64,000 nucleotides of DNA from Piezodorus guildinii (taxonomy: Eukaryota; Arthropoda; Insecta; Hemiptera; Pentatomidae). Of this stretch, positions 32,385 through 43,439 are shown in pieces (within the stretch, counting starts at the first letter, position 1; each line of letters opens with the position of its first letter). Both the position numbers and the translations under genes were made by a program. The stretch covers positions 152,106,899 through 152,170,898 of the forward strand of contig CM041294.1 in assembly GCA_023052935.1 (NCBI GenBank). Direction: 5' to 3'. Under the pieces are notes generated by a model, which did not search any database, was not told where the DNA came from, and saw only the letters and a list, made by a program, of their open reading frames with translations.

Positions 32385-32897
32385 AATGAAATAAAGTCCC
32401 GGTTAAAGGTAGGAATGCGTTTTATTATTTAGTTGCTAAATTACTTAGCTAGCGGCTTCTGTCTAAAAACTTAAAGGTTAGAATTTATAAAATTATTATT
32501 CTTCCGACCGCTCTTTACGGATGAAAAACGGCTCAAGGTTTTCGAAAATAATGTACTGCGTAAAATATTTGGTCCGAAGAGAGATGAGGCCATTGGAGAG
32601 TTTAGAAGGTTGCACAACGCGGAATTGCGGAGCTTGTACCCTGTGTATATAAATGAGTTGATAGCGTCGCGGAGACTCAAGTAGGCGAGTAAAATTGTTG
32701 GGCTCAGTGAGGAACGGATTCCGGAAACGTTGGTATTCACTGATTCGACTGGTAGGCGTCCGAAAGGTAGGCCGAAGCGTCGATGGGAGGGTTGCGTTAA
32801 GGCTGATCTTGAGGGCTCGGGCTTGAACGGTGAACATTGGACGAGCTTGTGCAGGCGGAGGTTGGTGGTTCGGTAAGACTGTTATTATTATTATTAT
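32385..32897 (+). pseudogene. RTE LINE C-terminal fragment, rearranged
   Basis: Same family as 14917-15561: AATAAAGTCCCGGTTAAAGG, then a small deletion removing the CETWP codons near 32520, then VFENNVLRKIFGPKRDEA and a 3' end GGTTCGGTAAGACTG(TTA)n. Multiple substitutions keep it related to, but not derived from, the other two copies. Confidence 0.75.
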
Positions 32898-33282
32898 TAC
32901 TATTAAAAATAAACAGAAAACAACTAAATTGACTTATTTGCCAATCTAATAGTAAGATAGATCAGCTGATGCGCTCGATGATAACAGTCATACGTTACAT
33001 CGTCTCTCAGATTTTTGCTTTTTTCAGTAGGAATTCGCTAGAATTCAGTCTGGAGAACATCACTAGACCTCAGGAATATTACGGCAGTGAATATTGGAGA
33101 AGTTTCGGTAAGCAAAGTTATAATTTACTTTGTACAATCACGAAAAAGTGAAAGAAGGGTCACTGATCAGCTGATTGCCGCTAGCTCGGCAAGCTCGGGC
33201 TTGCTTTTCTATTAATTATCTTTCTTTTATCTTTAATTCTTATCTCATTATTTATTTATTATTATTATTATTTTCTTAATCA

Positions 33283-34110
33283 ATGAGATATTTTCATCAA
33301 GTCATGTCCTCAAAGTCCGCAAGTAAAAGATCTAGATCTGCAGGTTCGAACTCGTCTGCCACAAAACAGAGACCCCGCCGTGAACAAAATAAAAAAATGA
33401 TTCCACCAGCGACCGCGTCAGCTACCTCATTAGGATCTGAACCACAGCCCAGCACATCATCACAAGGAATAACTGATGAATCTCCGTTTTTTACACCGAA
33501 TCCATTTCAGATCCTCCAAAATGAAAAAGAAACCATGGAATCTTCTCCTACACCCAGAGAACCACTACCTCCACCAATATTTGTTAAAAATATTAAAAAT
33601 TTTAAACTGATGTGTGCGCATTTAAACAAAGTAACAGATCCTAATAGTTATTATTGTATAAGTAGAACCAATGATACTAAAATATCTCCGACTACTGCTG
33701 AAACCTACAGAAAGATTGTAAAATATCTGACTGAGACCAAAGCTGACTTTCATACTTATCAGCTGCGCCAAGAGAGAGCATTAAGGGTCGTAATCAGAAA
33801 CCTACATTCCTCAACACCCGTTGAAGCAATCAAAGAAGAACTGACAGAATTAGGACCAGAATCATGAAGTCGAGGCACTGCCGGAACAACATTCTCAATC
33901 TATTGTACAAGAATCTATCCCTCAAAGTTTACCTAATCTTCAAAAAACTCCTCAACATCAAATTTATCATATCCCTCCACCATCAAACGTCACAGATCTT
34001 ACCAGTCTAATGACATCGTTCATCTCCGAAATCAAATCTCTTGTTATGCCGCTTATATCACTCCTTACAAATCTAGTATCGAATCTAATCCCTGCCTTGA
34101 AAAATCCTTA
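33283..34110 (+). pseudogene. Jockey ORF1 (gag-like), internally deleted
   Basis: The first 194 codons (33283-33867) are rich in Ser/Pro/Thr, then carry the start of the PRE_C2HC-type domain (QLRQERALRVVIRNLH near residues 160-175) and end with a stop soon after EELTELG. In the next frame, 33869-34110 is open (VEALPEQHSQSIVQESIPQS ... LIPALKNP) and ends in TAA directly before the ATG of ORF2. The CCHC zinc knuckles that normally follow in Jockey ORF1 are missing from both parts, so a deletion with frame change near 33860 is inferred. Confidence 0.75.
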
Positions 34111-34111
34111 A

Positions 34112-36796
34112 ATGACTTCACCTAACTCCTTATCCATTCTCCTTTGGAATGCGAATGGTGTTAGAAATCATACTGACGAACTGACAGCGTTGTTGCAAGA
34201 CAAAACAATCGATGTTGCACTTATAACTGAAACAAGACTAACGACTAAACAGTACTTCAAAATACCGCAATACATGACATACCGTACTGACCACCCAGAC
34301 GGTAAAGCCCATGCCGGTTCTGCTATCATTGTCCACCAATCCCTCTCTCATCATTTACTCCCACTTCCCACCTATGATTTCCTACAAGCCACAGCCATAG
34401 TAATCAAGACTTTTTCCTTTCCGGTAACCCTCACATCTGCATATTGCCCTCCTAAACATTCCATTTCCAATTCTGAATTTGTATCCTTCCTGGATTCCTT
34501 AGGAAATCGTTTCATTCTGGGTGCAGATTTAAACGCCAAGCATCAGCAGTGGGGTTCCAGAACCACGAATTCTCGGGGACGAAATTTGCTGTCTGCACTC
34601 AACTCCCGAAATTTTAATATCCTGCCTCCTGACTCCCCTACCTACTGGCCAACCGATCCTAACCGCAATCCTGACATCCTCGACTTCTTTATCCACAGCG
34701 GATTAGGCTTTCTCAACTTGTCTTTAACTCGCCCTGATGAACTATCCTCAGACCATAGTCCACTGATCCTAAAAGTATCTCTCACTCCAATTCCAAAACC
34801 CATTCCACCATCATTCATCCGAGGCCCTGTCAACTGGAACCTTTTCCGCCAAATCCTGACCGATAATATTGACCTCAGAGTAACCCTCAAAACCCAAGAT
34901 GACCTAGATAATTCCGTCTATTCCTTTACCACCGCCATCCAACAAGCTGTCTGGACTGCTTCCTCTCCTAAACACTCCAATATAAATCCTGACCAAAATC
35001 ATTTTCCACAACATATAATAGACCTCATCCACACCAAACGCCGAGCAAGATCATTATGGCAGCGCACCCGACACCCAACAGATCGCCGCTCCTATAACTT
35101 CTATTGTAAACAATTGAAGAGGGAGTTGGCGACCTTCCGTTCCCAGTCCTTTAATTCCTACCTCTCCTCTCTATCAGCTCGTGATAATTCTCTGTGGAAT
35201 GTCACGAAAAAGATCCTAAAATACCATCATGTTTCCCATCCTCTCCGACGTGGTGATGACTCCTGGGCTGCGTCTGATGAAGATAAAGCCGAGGAATTCG
35301 CCACACACCTCTCCAAAGTATTCACTCCTCACCCGGAATCCCACATCAATCACACCGCAAAAGTGCAAGACTTTCTTATGTCACCGATTCCACTTTCCCT
35401 ACCTCCTAAAGCTGTTAATCCCTCTGAGGTCAAATATCTTCTCCAAAAACTGACTCTCCGTAAATCTCCTGGACACGATCTCCTTACTCCCCAGATCCTC
35501 CGACAACTTCCGCAGAAAGCTATTATATTCCTTACTTATATTTACAACTGCATCCTCCGCACCACCTATTTTCCTCTATTATGGAAACATTCCACCATCA
35601 TCCTTTTTTTAAAACCAGGTAAACCTTCCAACAACACTTCATCCTACAGGCCTATTAGCCTACTCCCCATCCTCTCACAAATCTTCGAAAGGCTTCTTCT
35701 TAAACGTATCCTACCCATATTAGAATCTCAAAATCTTCCTTCCCATCAGTTTAGATTCCGTCCTCAGCATTCTACACTTCAACAGGGGCTCCAAGTTGTT
35801 GACCATATTTCCTCAGCTCTTGAATGCAAAGAGTATTGTTCTGGTGCGTTTCTGGACATTGCGCAAGCTTTTGACCGGGTATGGCACACTGGATTACTCT
35901 TCAAGCTGAAAACCCATTTACCCCAGTCCCTATACCTCATTTTCCGATCCTATCTCTCGAACCGTTCCTTCCGAGTTCGCTGTGGTGAAGAATTTTCTAA
36001 CCTTTATCCCGTTGAGGCCGGTGTTCCTCAAGGCAGCGTCTTGGGACCCATCCTCTACATCCTCTACACTGCTGATATTCCTACACATCCTGATACCTTT
36101 CTGGCAACTTTTGCAGACGACACCGCCATCCTATCATCCAGTTCCAATCCTGAAACAGCATCCTTAAACCTTCAGAGACACCTTTTCCTTATCGAACACT
36201 GGTGTAATAACTGGCGTGTAAAGGTAAACGAAGCCAAATGTAAACACATAACCTTTACTCTTAGACGAAAATCCTGTTCGCCAGTTTATTTCAACTCATT
36301 AGCGATTCCTCTCTCAGATACAGTCCGGTATTTTGGCTTACAGTTAGACAAAAGATTGACTTGGAACCCACATACAAGACTTAAAAGACAAGAACTCAAC
36401 CGACGATTCGGACAGTTATACCGACTACTCAACAGAAAATCTGAACTTACAGTTGACAACAAATTATTAATCTACAAGACAATACTGAAGCCCATCTGGA
36501 CCTACGGACTTGAACTGTGGGGGACAGCTAAACGTTCTAACATCAAACGCATTCAATCCTTTCAATCCAAAGTCCTCCGTACAATAGTAAATGCTCCTTA
36601 TTATGTCTCCAATTATACCTTGCACCACGACCTTAATGTTCCATTTATTTCAGACCTAATTCCATCCAAATTTTCCAAATTCCACCAGAACCTCATTCAT
36701 CATCCTAATCCTTTAGCTCAATCCCTATCCAGCTCCACTCATCCATACAACCCACCTAGAAGGTTGAAACGGCAGTGGCCCCTCGACCTTTTATAA
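34112..36796 (+). CDS. Jockey ORF2: AP endonuclease + reverse transcriptase
   Basis: An uninterrupted 894-residue frame whose ATG follows the ORF1 stop as TAAATG. APE-type endonuclease in residues ~8-225: WNANG (12-16), Glu40 in ITET, GADLNAKHQQWGS (137-149), SDHSP (213-217). Reverse transcriptase in residues ~430-760: YRPISLLPILSQIFERL (from 512), DIAQAFDRVWH, GVPQGSVLGP and catalytic FADD (667-670). The C-terminus has ILKPIWTYGLELWG and PRRLKRQWPLDLL. Length and order fit Jockey-clade ORF2 without RNase H. It would nick DNA and prime reverse transcription at the target. One odd residue: HQFRFRPQHS, where GFR is usual. Confidence 0.92.
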   Translation: MTSPNSLSILLWNANGVRNHTDELTALLQDKTIDVALITETRLTTKQYFKIPQYMTYRTDHPDGKAHAGSAIIVHQSLSHHLLPLPTYDFLQATAIVIKTFSFPVTLTSAYCPPKHSISNSEFVSFLDSLGNRFILGADLNAKHQQWGSRTTNSRGRNLLSALNSRNFNILPPDSPTYWPTDPNRNPDILDFFIHSGLGFLNLSLTRPDELSSDHSPLILKVSLTPIPKPIPPSFIRGPVNWNLFRQILTDNIDLRVTLKTQDDLDNSVYSFTTAIQQAVWTASSPKHSNINPDQNHFPQHIIDLIHTKRRARSLWQRTRHPTDRRSYNFYCKQLKRELATFRSQSFNSYLSSLSARDNSLWNVTKKILKYHHVSHPLRRGDDSWAASDEDKAEEFATHLSKVFTPHPESHINHTAKVQDFLMSPIPLSLPPKAVNPSEVKYLLQKLTLRKSPGHDLLTPQILRQLPQKAIIFLTYIYNCILRTTYFPLLWKHSTIILFLKPGKPSNNTSSYRPISLLPILSQIFERLLLKRILPILESQNLPSHQFRFRPQHSTLQQGLQVVDHISSALECKEYCSGAFLDIAQAFDRVWHTGLLFKLKTHLPQSLYLIFRSYLSNRSFRVRCGEEFSNLYPVEAGVPQGSVLGPILYILYTADIPTHPDTFLATFADDTAILSSSSNPETASLNLQRHLFLIEHWCNNWRVKVNEAKCKHITFTLRRKSCSPVYFNSLAIPLSDTVRYFGLQLDKRLTWNPHTRLKRQELNRRFGQLYRLLNRKSELTVDNKLLIYKTILKPIWTYGLELWGTAKRSNIKRIQSFQSKVLRTIVNAPYYVSNYTLHHDLNVPFISDLIPSKFSKFHQNLIHHPNPLAQSLSSSTHPYNPPRRLKRQWPLDLL

Positions 36797-37050
36797 ATAT
36801 ATTGGAGTTCTAGCACTGGCTAGATTCTCCACTCAATGTGATGTATGTATGAGTGTGTGTATGTGTATATAAGTATAAGTGAATTATTGACTTTTGTATT
36901 GATTCATTATTGTGTATATATTTTATTGTAATTTTATGTTGTGTAAATATTGTATGAATGTAGTATGTATGATATCTTACAGCACTACTATTAATGTCCA
37001 AATTGGGACAGATTGTAAAATTTTCTCAATAAAAATTGTTGTTGTTTAAA

Positions 37051-37494
37051 AAAAAAAATAGTAAGTACATCAATTTCTAAGTAATTTTTTCAATATATTT
37101 TGCTTAGTTTTTAATATTCTTCCCCTGGTTCGAAACTACCCTTCCTCCTTTAATATTACACTTGCTGATTATTGTTAACATCCCTCGGAACGACGTACTT
37201 TTCGAACCTCGCGGACAGTATAGGAGGGTCCTTGTAGTAGGTCAAGTTGTGTACTAATGGACCCTCAATTGACGAACATACCCCGCTGTGGGTACGGCTA
37301 CGGGCCGTAACGACCTAAATTAGGACCAACAAGCGAGTTCATTCAATGTGTCACTCATTGATAACTCTGCCAGTTCATTTCCTCTTCGGTTACATGCTTC
37401 GTTGGTGGCCTTGTGTTCCGAATACTCTCAGATGGTCTAGACGAATTAATAGCCATAATTGATTTGAAAATAATATGTCTGTTCAAGCCCCTTT
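37051..37494. other. No gene recognised
   Basis: Moderately GC-rich block at 37180-37440 with no recognised family. Possibly unique sequence. Confidence 0.35.
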
Positions 37495-38175
37495 AACGTT
37501 AATTATAATAATAATAAATAAATTATTTATTATCCTGGGACATGTCCCTTTAGGATAACATATACAGAATGTGTAAAAGGGGCTTTAGAGTCTTAGAGTA
37601 AATTGAATAAATATAAACAAGTTAATAATTACTGGTATAAAATAGACATTTTTAAATGAGGAAAAAAAAACAAAAAATAAAAATAATATATAAAAAGCTT
37701 ATTTACAATTCTATTGAGCCTGGGTATTCATTAAGTGATCGAAAATGCGGGATTTGAAGGTAGGAAGAGAATTGGAGTGACGGATGGAAGGAGGGATAGA
37801 ATTCCATCGGATTGAGGATCGAATAACAAAGGATCTGTCGAAATATGCAGTTCAGTGAGTCGTACTGTATAAATCTGAAGGCCTGGAGCGTGTACAACGG
37901 GGATGGCAGAGGATTTGAACTGTAGGAGGTCAAAAATGTATGATGGACGGCGGGATTCGATAACTTGGTAAAGGAATGTCGCAAGGAAATACTTGCGACG
38001 ATTGGAAAGATTAAGCCATTTTAACTCGCCATGAAATTGGGATACAGAGGTGTATCTAGGGACCCCCAAGATGAATCCAACAAAGCAATTAATTAAGCGT
38101 ATTATTTTTACATCGTTGCTTAATACATAATACAGTCGCTTTAAGGTTGAAATGGTGTGACGAAAGATTTCGGAA
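37495..38175 (-). pseudogene. 5'-truncated CR1-like LINE
   Basis: The 3' end on the plus strand begins TTATTATCCTGGGACATGTC. On the minus strand the coding part reads EIFRHTISTLKRLYYV, FVGFILGVPRYTSVSQFHGE, LKWLNLSNRRKYFLATF, then a frame change to NPMEFYPSFHPSL. Matches residues ~50-230 of the C-terminal ORF at 56170-56883. Its 5' end abuts a (TA)-rich tract at 38176-38200. Confidence 0.7.
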
Positions 38176-38202
38176 ATATATATTTATATATATATATATT
38201 TA
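38176..38202. repeat. Short AT-dinucleotide tract
   Basis: About 25 bp of TATATATTTATATATATAT at the 5' border of the CR1-like copy. Confidence 0.8.
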
Positions 38203-38229
38203 ATTTCGCGTATGTTTTTGAAATAATAT

Positions 38230-38700
38230 ATTACTTTCACTTACCTATATATGGAATATACAATATAACAAAGGAAAGTATTGCGATCGTCAAAATTTTC
38301 GGATTCCATTTTTAGTGGGAAATACACGTTTAAGTGTCACCTGAGTCCATACAAACAAGTTCCGAAAAAATGGCTGCCTGTGGTGATCCGTTTGTGTTAC
38401 TTTCACTTACATATATATGAAATATATAATAAGGAAAACTATTGAATTGCAGTTTTCAACAGAAATACACGTTTCAGGATCCCATGAGTCCAAATAACCA
38501 AGCCCCGCTAAAAGGTCTGTGTGTGTGTGTGTGTGTGTGGTGAGTCTTGCAAGAAAACTAAAAGTCGTATGAAACTGAATTTACATATTTAGGACACCTA
38601 TACGTCCAAAATGTTACAAAATCTTTTTCATCAAAATCAGCTGACCGGAAGAGCCACATGTTGAGACAGCTATGATAACGCGAAAATAGAGGAAAATTGA
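38230..38700 (+). mobile_element. F repeat, two left ends in tandem (F5)
   Basis: A first left end ACTTTCACTTACCTATATAT at 38232 runs about 165 bp (GAAAGTATTGCGATCG, CTGAGTCCATACAAACAAGT) and stops. A second left end ACTTTCACTTACATATATAT starts at 38400 and runs 300 bp, with a (GT)n expansion at 38517. Either one F jumped into another or a tandem formed by recombination. Confidence 0.7.
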
Positions 38701-38939
38701 AGATTTGGCAAACATTTCGCATTCTTTCAACTTCCCACCGCAAAAGCATGGGAAAGGTTTGAACTCAGCGAAAAGTTTATCGAATGTAAGTTTGCACGGG
38801 ATTTAATAACCTTTGTCTTAAAAACTGTTTTTAATTGCAGTTGTAGGAGTGGGGTGAACGTTCTCTATTGACTGGACTATATGGTGTGCGACACTACTTT
38901 CCCATTTTGAGGGCTTGACATCGTAACCTTCTGATTACC
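38701..38939. other. No gene recognised
   Basis: Short spacer between F5 and a Jockey fragment. Confidence 0.35.
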
Positions 38940-39525
38940 CCACTCATCACTGTAGAACAAATACGATACCTTGGACTTCATCTTGACAAACGTCTTACAT
39001 GGAATCCTCATACAAGACTTAAACGACAAGAAACTGCTCGTAGATATCGACTATTAAAAAAACTCATTTACACAACGATTATTAGACCTATTTGGACTTA
39101 TGGCATTGAGCAATGGGGGTCCAGTAAACCATCGCATTCCTCCCGCATCCAATCCTTGCAATCCAAAATCCTTCGACAAATCCTCAACGCTCCTTACTTT
39201 GTTACCAACAAACTCATCCATAGAGACCTAAATATCCCACTAGTTGCAGAAATTGCCCAAAAAAGATACACCTTCTTTCATTCCAAATTACCCGCTCATT
39301 CAACCCCGCCGTATCCTCTCATCGACTTCTATTCTCGATAACCCTCCGATGCGTCTGAAAAGACGGTGGCCTCGAGACCTGCTGAACAAATAAACATTAA
39401 AGTACTACCGCTGGGTAGATTCTTCTCATGACTTTTCAAGCCTGTAAATTGTCTGTAAATAGCACATTTACTTATTGTACTATGGCAGTTGTACAGTTGT
39501 AAATTTCAATAAAAGAATTAAAAAA
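38940..39525 (+). pseudogene. Jockey ORF2 C-terminus and 3' UTR (family J2)
   Basis: Reads TVEQIRYLGLHLDKRLTWNP, a small deletion, YTTIIRPIWTYGIEQWGSS, then (frame of 39156-39341) QSKILRQILNAPYFVTNKLI, and after a frameshift the end RRWPRDLLNK. 3' UTR ends CAGTTGTAAATTTCAATAAA at about 39514. The same family as 1-173; about 60 percent alike to J1 by eye. Confidence 0.75.
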
Positions 39526-40164
39526 TAAAATAAACCTTCTGATAAATTTTATCTTTTTTCTTATATGACTTGTTTTTCTTTGCATGCACATCAAGTACAT
39601 ATTTGGGTTTTTCTTATGACAGCCGTAGATAACAGCAAAAACCTAAACATTTCATTGTCCTTCCTAACCGTCGGGAAACGTAATATGGATCAGATGAACT
39701 TTTTTGTTCCACTTCACGTCTAGTATCTGCTTCTACAATATGACTAGACAGTTATGAGACACCCTGTAGAAGAAAGGTGAAAAAAATGACTTTTTAAAAT
39801 AGTTTTCACTATATTATTTGGCTTGATATTGATATTTAAAGTATTACTCATTCGGATTGTAAGTTGAAAGTTGGTGCCGAACGCTTAGCGCACGTTTCCG
39901 TTTAATGTTATGTTTTAGTAATTAAGATTTGTAAAAGATCCGGAGTTATATCTAAATGTCAAGTGAGATCTCATAACAGATGACATTCTCACTCAGTTCC
40001 TAGTTGCAGCCATTCTATTGCACCATGTCCTCTATAAATGTTAATATTGAGAATCGTTTTTAACTCTGTGATTATATTGAAAGATAAAAAGATTATTCCG
40101 ATGTAGCTTATATTATATATAACTTAGCTAATATGTAACTTATATGATATATAAGTTAATATAT
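39526..40164. other. No gene recognised
   Basis: AT-rich, nothing recognised. Confidence 0.35.
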
Positions 40165-41815
40165 TACTTATTTATTTCATATATTTTTTTTATAACAATA
40201 TCAATCTTTATTTATATAGAATACATCTGCTCAGTTTTTAGATACATTGATTGAAAATCCATTACAATGCGCTACTTATTTGCTAAAATTTATTTTGTAC
40301 ATCAATTGTTTTTATTGTTGGTAAAAATTAGAAAAAAAAAAACAACTAAGAAAAGAAAAGAAAAAGGAGAGAAACTAAAAAAAAAAAAAAAAAAAAAAAT
40401 CAGATGGAAATAAAAATTAAAATAAATATTCAAACAAAATTATAGTTATTAAAATCATATGATGGAATTGAGTAATTTAGGATTTTATAACAGTATATGT
40501 TTAGTTCTCTTATGTCTATATTTAGAGGTGGATAGTTTAGTATAATTACCAATTTGTTTTATAAGGGTATCGTCTGTCAGTTGGTGGATAATTATTAATT
40601 ATTCTTAGGCATCTATTTTGTAGTACTTGCAATTTTTTAATATGTGTTTTGCTTGTAAGACTCCAGTCTGGGCATGCATATGATCAGCATAAGGCAGATA
40701 AAGACAATTTGAAACAATTTATTTTCTTCTTATCCAAAAGTATTGACGATGGAGAATATTCTTATAGTTAAAGATTCAATGTAGATAAGATTTTTTTTTT
40801 TTTTTTTTTTTTTTTAAATGCCTGATCATTCATTTTTATCAAATGGAGTATCATTGAATAATATCTCAAGAATTGATAATCAAAAATATAAATGAAGGTT
40901 TCACACATCTTGATAGATTTTTTACTATCGTGGAAGAATGTGATCCCAATGGAGACCTAGAATCTCAAGTACGTAGGCTAATTGAGAAAGACATAGCATG
41001 TTTTAGAAATCTTTAGGTTTTATTACAAGAAAGACTTAGCATGTTTTAGACATCTTTATCAAGAAAATTAAAAAAAAATTAATTTAATTTGTTTGTTTGT
41101 TTGTTTATTTATTTAACGTCACTTTATGCTGCTATGGCTAATCGGACGATGCTACAGCGGGAGTCCTAAATTTTGCCTATCCAGGTTTTATTAGGATAGG
41201 GATCTTTAACGAGTACCTGACATCGCACAGACTCGGGACCACCTTTTAACGTCCCCTCCGAAGGACGGCGTAACTAAGGATTTTTTACTCCCATTAAAAA
41301 ATTTAGGACCACCTGCGGGTTTGAACCCGTGACCTTTAGCATGGGAGGCTGTTACGCTAGCCACCCAGCTACAAGTGATCCTTTAATTTAATTTAAAGAA
41401 CATTCAACATTTTCTGACACTTTCAGAAAATATAGAATTATAGGTCTGATAACGGATTTATATAAAATTAGTTTGTTTTTTGGTGTTAATTTTATATGTT
41501 TATTAAAGTAGGGGTACATTTTATATAATAATTTACGGGCACTATTTATTTTATTGTCTACGTGACGTTTGAAATGTAGTTTATAGTCCAGGGTGACGCC
41601 TAAATACTTAACTTGTTTTGAATGGCTATTGTTACGTTATTGAGTTGTATAGTAGAGGGAAGATTGGGTCTGCGTTTTGTAAAGATTATTGCTTCAGTTT
41701 TTTCTGCGTTGGTTTTTAGCCCCCACTGACACAGGTATTTCGTGGTTTTAATGAAAGCTTCTTTTAGTCTTTTAGTGATAGCGGATATTCTTATATCTTT
41801 AAATCTAATATCATC
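40165..41815 (-). pseudogene. Decayed Jockey-like LINE split by a SINE
   Basis: Minus strand, 5' to 3': 41815-41620 gives ISAITKRLKEAFIKTTKYLC then WGLKTNAEKTEAIIFTKRRP, the region after the RT active site. After the SINE-A insertion (41091-41380), 40740-40600 reads YACPDWSLTSKTHIKKLQVL then QNRCLRIINN, the segment around the WTYG box. A long 3' region runs to 40165. Many stops. Clearly older than J1 and J2 copies. Confidence 0.6.
41091..41380 (-). mobile_element. SINE-A copy, well preserved
   Basis: A complete reverse-complement copy: tail TTATTTAACGTCACTTTATG on plus, body GGAGTCCTAAATTTTGCCTA, B box GGGTTTGAACCCGTGACC and A-box region GTTACGCTAGCCACCCAGC. Flanked by TTTAATTT-like sequence on both sides (41081-41090, 41381-41392), possibly the target duplication. 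Confidence 0.82.
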
Positions 41816-41819
41816 TTAG

Positions 41820-42026
41820 TTTTGTACTGATTGAAATTTCCTTACAGTGCTTAAATGCCGATATTTCAATTTTTATTACTCTAAAGTACTGTTAATTTTG
41901 TAGATTCTCAACACTTAACTATATCTCGTTAGCATTGATAAGAGATGTGTAAATATAAAAGTTGAACGAATTCAATATCCAATTTAATTAAAAAATAGTA
42001 GTAATATTTGTGTTTTAGAACATAAT
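41820..42026 (+). mobile_element. F repeat, middle part (F6)
   Basis: Starts TGTACTGATTGAAATTTCC, then GTGCTTAAATGCCGATATTT and TTAGCATTGATAAGAGATGT, then TTGTGTTTTAGAACATAATA. It corresponds to the segment after the GGCTTAAATGCC landmark. A hAT element inserted at its right end. Confidence 0.6.
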
Positions 42027-42034
42027 AACAGTAA

Positions 42035-42208
42035 TAGGGGTGGGCGATTATCGGATCATTCGATTATTTCAATCATTCGAATTAATCGATTATTGGATTA
42101 AACGGTTCGGAGAAACGAATGATCACTCGAACTGGATTGTTAATCAGTTAATCGAGGTATCATGAGGAGCTCGGATAATCGAACGACCTTTTTTTTTTTT
42201 TTTTTATT

Positions 42209-42255
<47 letters not shown>

Positions 42256-42454
42256 CTTCTCATCACATGAATTATATGGATAATTGCACCTAGGCTCAGT
42301 CAGGGCAGGCATCATAGAGACGGGAATTGTGGCATATCGTCTCTCAGAATGGATATTAATCATTCGATCATTCGATTATGATATCATTCGATTATTTGAA
42401 TCATCGAAGTCCGATCATCCGATTATGACGATCATTCGATTATGCCCACCCCTA
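42035..42454. mobile_element. Non-autonomous hAT transposon with 8-bp target duplication
   Basis: A 420-bp element with inverted ends TAGGGGTGGGC and GCCCACCCCTA, flanked by the perfect 8-bp direct repeat AACAGTAA (42027-42034 and 42455-42462), the hAT signature. The ends are followed by ATTCGATTAT-type subterminal repeats in both halves. A long poly-T sits in the middle (42189-42255). No transposase. Confidence 0.92.
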
Positions 42455-42468
42455 AACAGTAATATACA

Positions 42469-42525
42469 CTGCCGATCAAAAGTTTGAGACGACCTATAGC
42501 TTACATCAATAAATCATGAACAACC
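42469..42525 (+). mobile_element. Tc1-like terminal inverted repeat remnant
   Basis: TA followed by CACTGCCGATCAAAAGTTTG and AGACGACC is the typical end of Tc1-type transposons. No transposase and no opposite end seen nearby. Confidence 0.55.
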
Positions 42526-42669
42526 TCTATGTCTACCTAAATTAAAATATAGGTATCTGATTATTATTAATATTTATAAATAAACCTTTATACCTCTTTT
42601 TTATCATTGCTAGAAAGATGAAATGAGTATTTTTATAAAATCTACATAATTAAAGCAACTTTAGATGTA

Positions 42670-43310
42670 GAAAATTTAAAATATCGGCATTTAAGTCATG
42701 ACAGATTATTTCAGTCAGAATGAAACCTGCATGATATTAAAGCCCATCACATTTTACATCGATTTAGCAAGATTAATTAAAATCGTTCGAGCCGTTTTTG
42801 AGGAAATCATAAAAAGGTCAAATGGTATAAAGTGGCTCTTTTTGTTAGCTGATTTTGATGGAAAAGTTGTTGTAACAACTCGAGCGTATAGTTCTCCTGA
42901 ATATGAAATATTAGTTTTATGCTTATCGTTTTCGCGTTGGACTTACCACTCACACACACACACACACACTATTTTACACCGATATAGCGAGTTTAATCAA
43001 ATTCGTCGGAACCGTTTTCGAGAAAATCGAAAAAAGGTGCAAAATGTATAGTATAAAGTGGCTCTTCTGGTAAGCTCATTTTGATGAAAAAGTTTTTATA
43101 ACGTCTCGGTCGTATAATTATCTTAAATATGAAATTTCAGTTTCATAGGACTTACCGTTTCCACTCGGGATTTACCACACACATACACAGACCTTTTTGC
43201 GGAAGTTGGTCATTTGGACTCAAGGTACCTTAAAACGTATATTTCCGGTGAAAACTGGAACTCGAAAAGTTTCAAGATCACAATACTTTCTCTTCCTATA
43301 TATTTTATAT
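42670..43310 (-). mobile_element. F repeat with internal tandem duplication (F7)
   Basis: Plus strand order: ATCGGCATTTAAGTC, GTTCGAGCCGTTTTTGAGGA, AAAGTGGCTCTTTTTGTTAG, a (CA)n run at 42955, then a second pass through GATATAGCGAGTTTAATCAA, CCGTTTTCGAGAAAATCG and AAAGTGGCTCTTCTGGTAAG. The outer terminus near 43300 (TTCCTATATATTTTATATAT) is altered. The middle block of F is present twice. Confidence 0.7.
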
Positions 43311-43439
43311 ATATAATAATAATATATTTTTATTGCTTTTATGATTTACAACTTTTAGCAAGAGGTTTGGCCTCTATTTCATTTAGACAAAATCGTTTTT
43401 TACATTTAGTAAGGAAATATTATAAATATTGAAATAAGA

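Larger units (their letters stand above)
32898..37050 (+). mobile_element. Near full-length Jockey-type LINE (family J1)
   Basis: About 4.1 kb. A 5' UTR from roughly 32960, ORF1 from 33283, ORF2 34112-36796, a 3' UTR with TGTCCCAATTTGGGACAGAT and poly-A at 37050. The exact 5' end and target-site duplication could not be fixed by eye. It inserted just after an RTE tail of (TTA)n. Fragments of the family: 5340-5665, 10085-10275, 22155-23295. Confidence 0.85.

Noticed and set aside
7587..41380. CRISPR-like array because of repeated SINE-A units.
   Set aside because: The repeats are about 270 bp, dispersed over tens of kilobases in both orientations and diverged; this is an interspersed SINE family.
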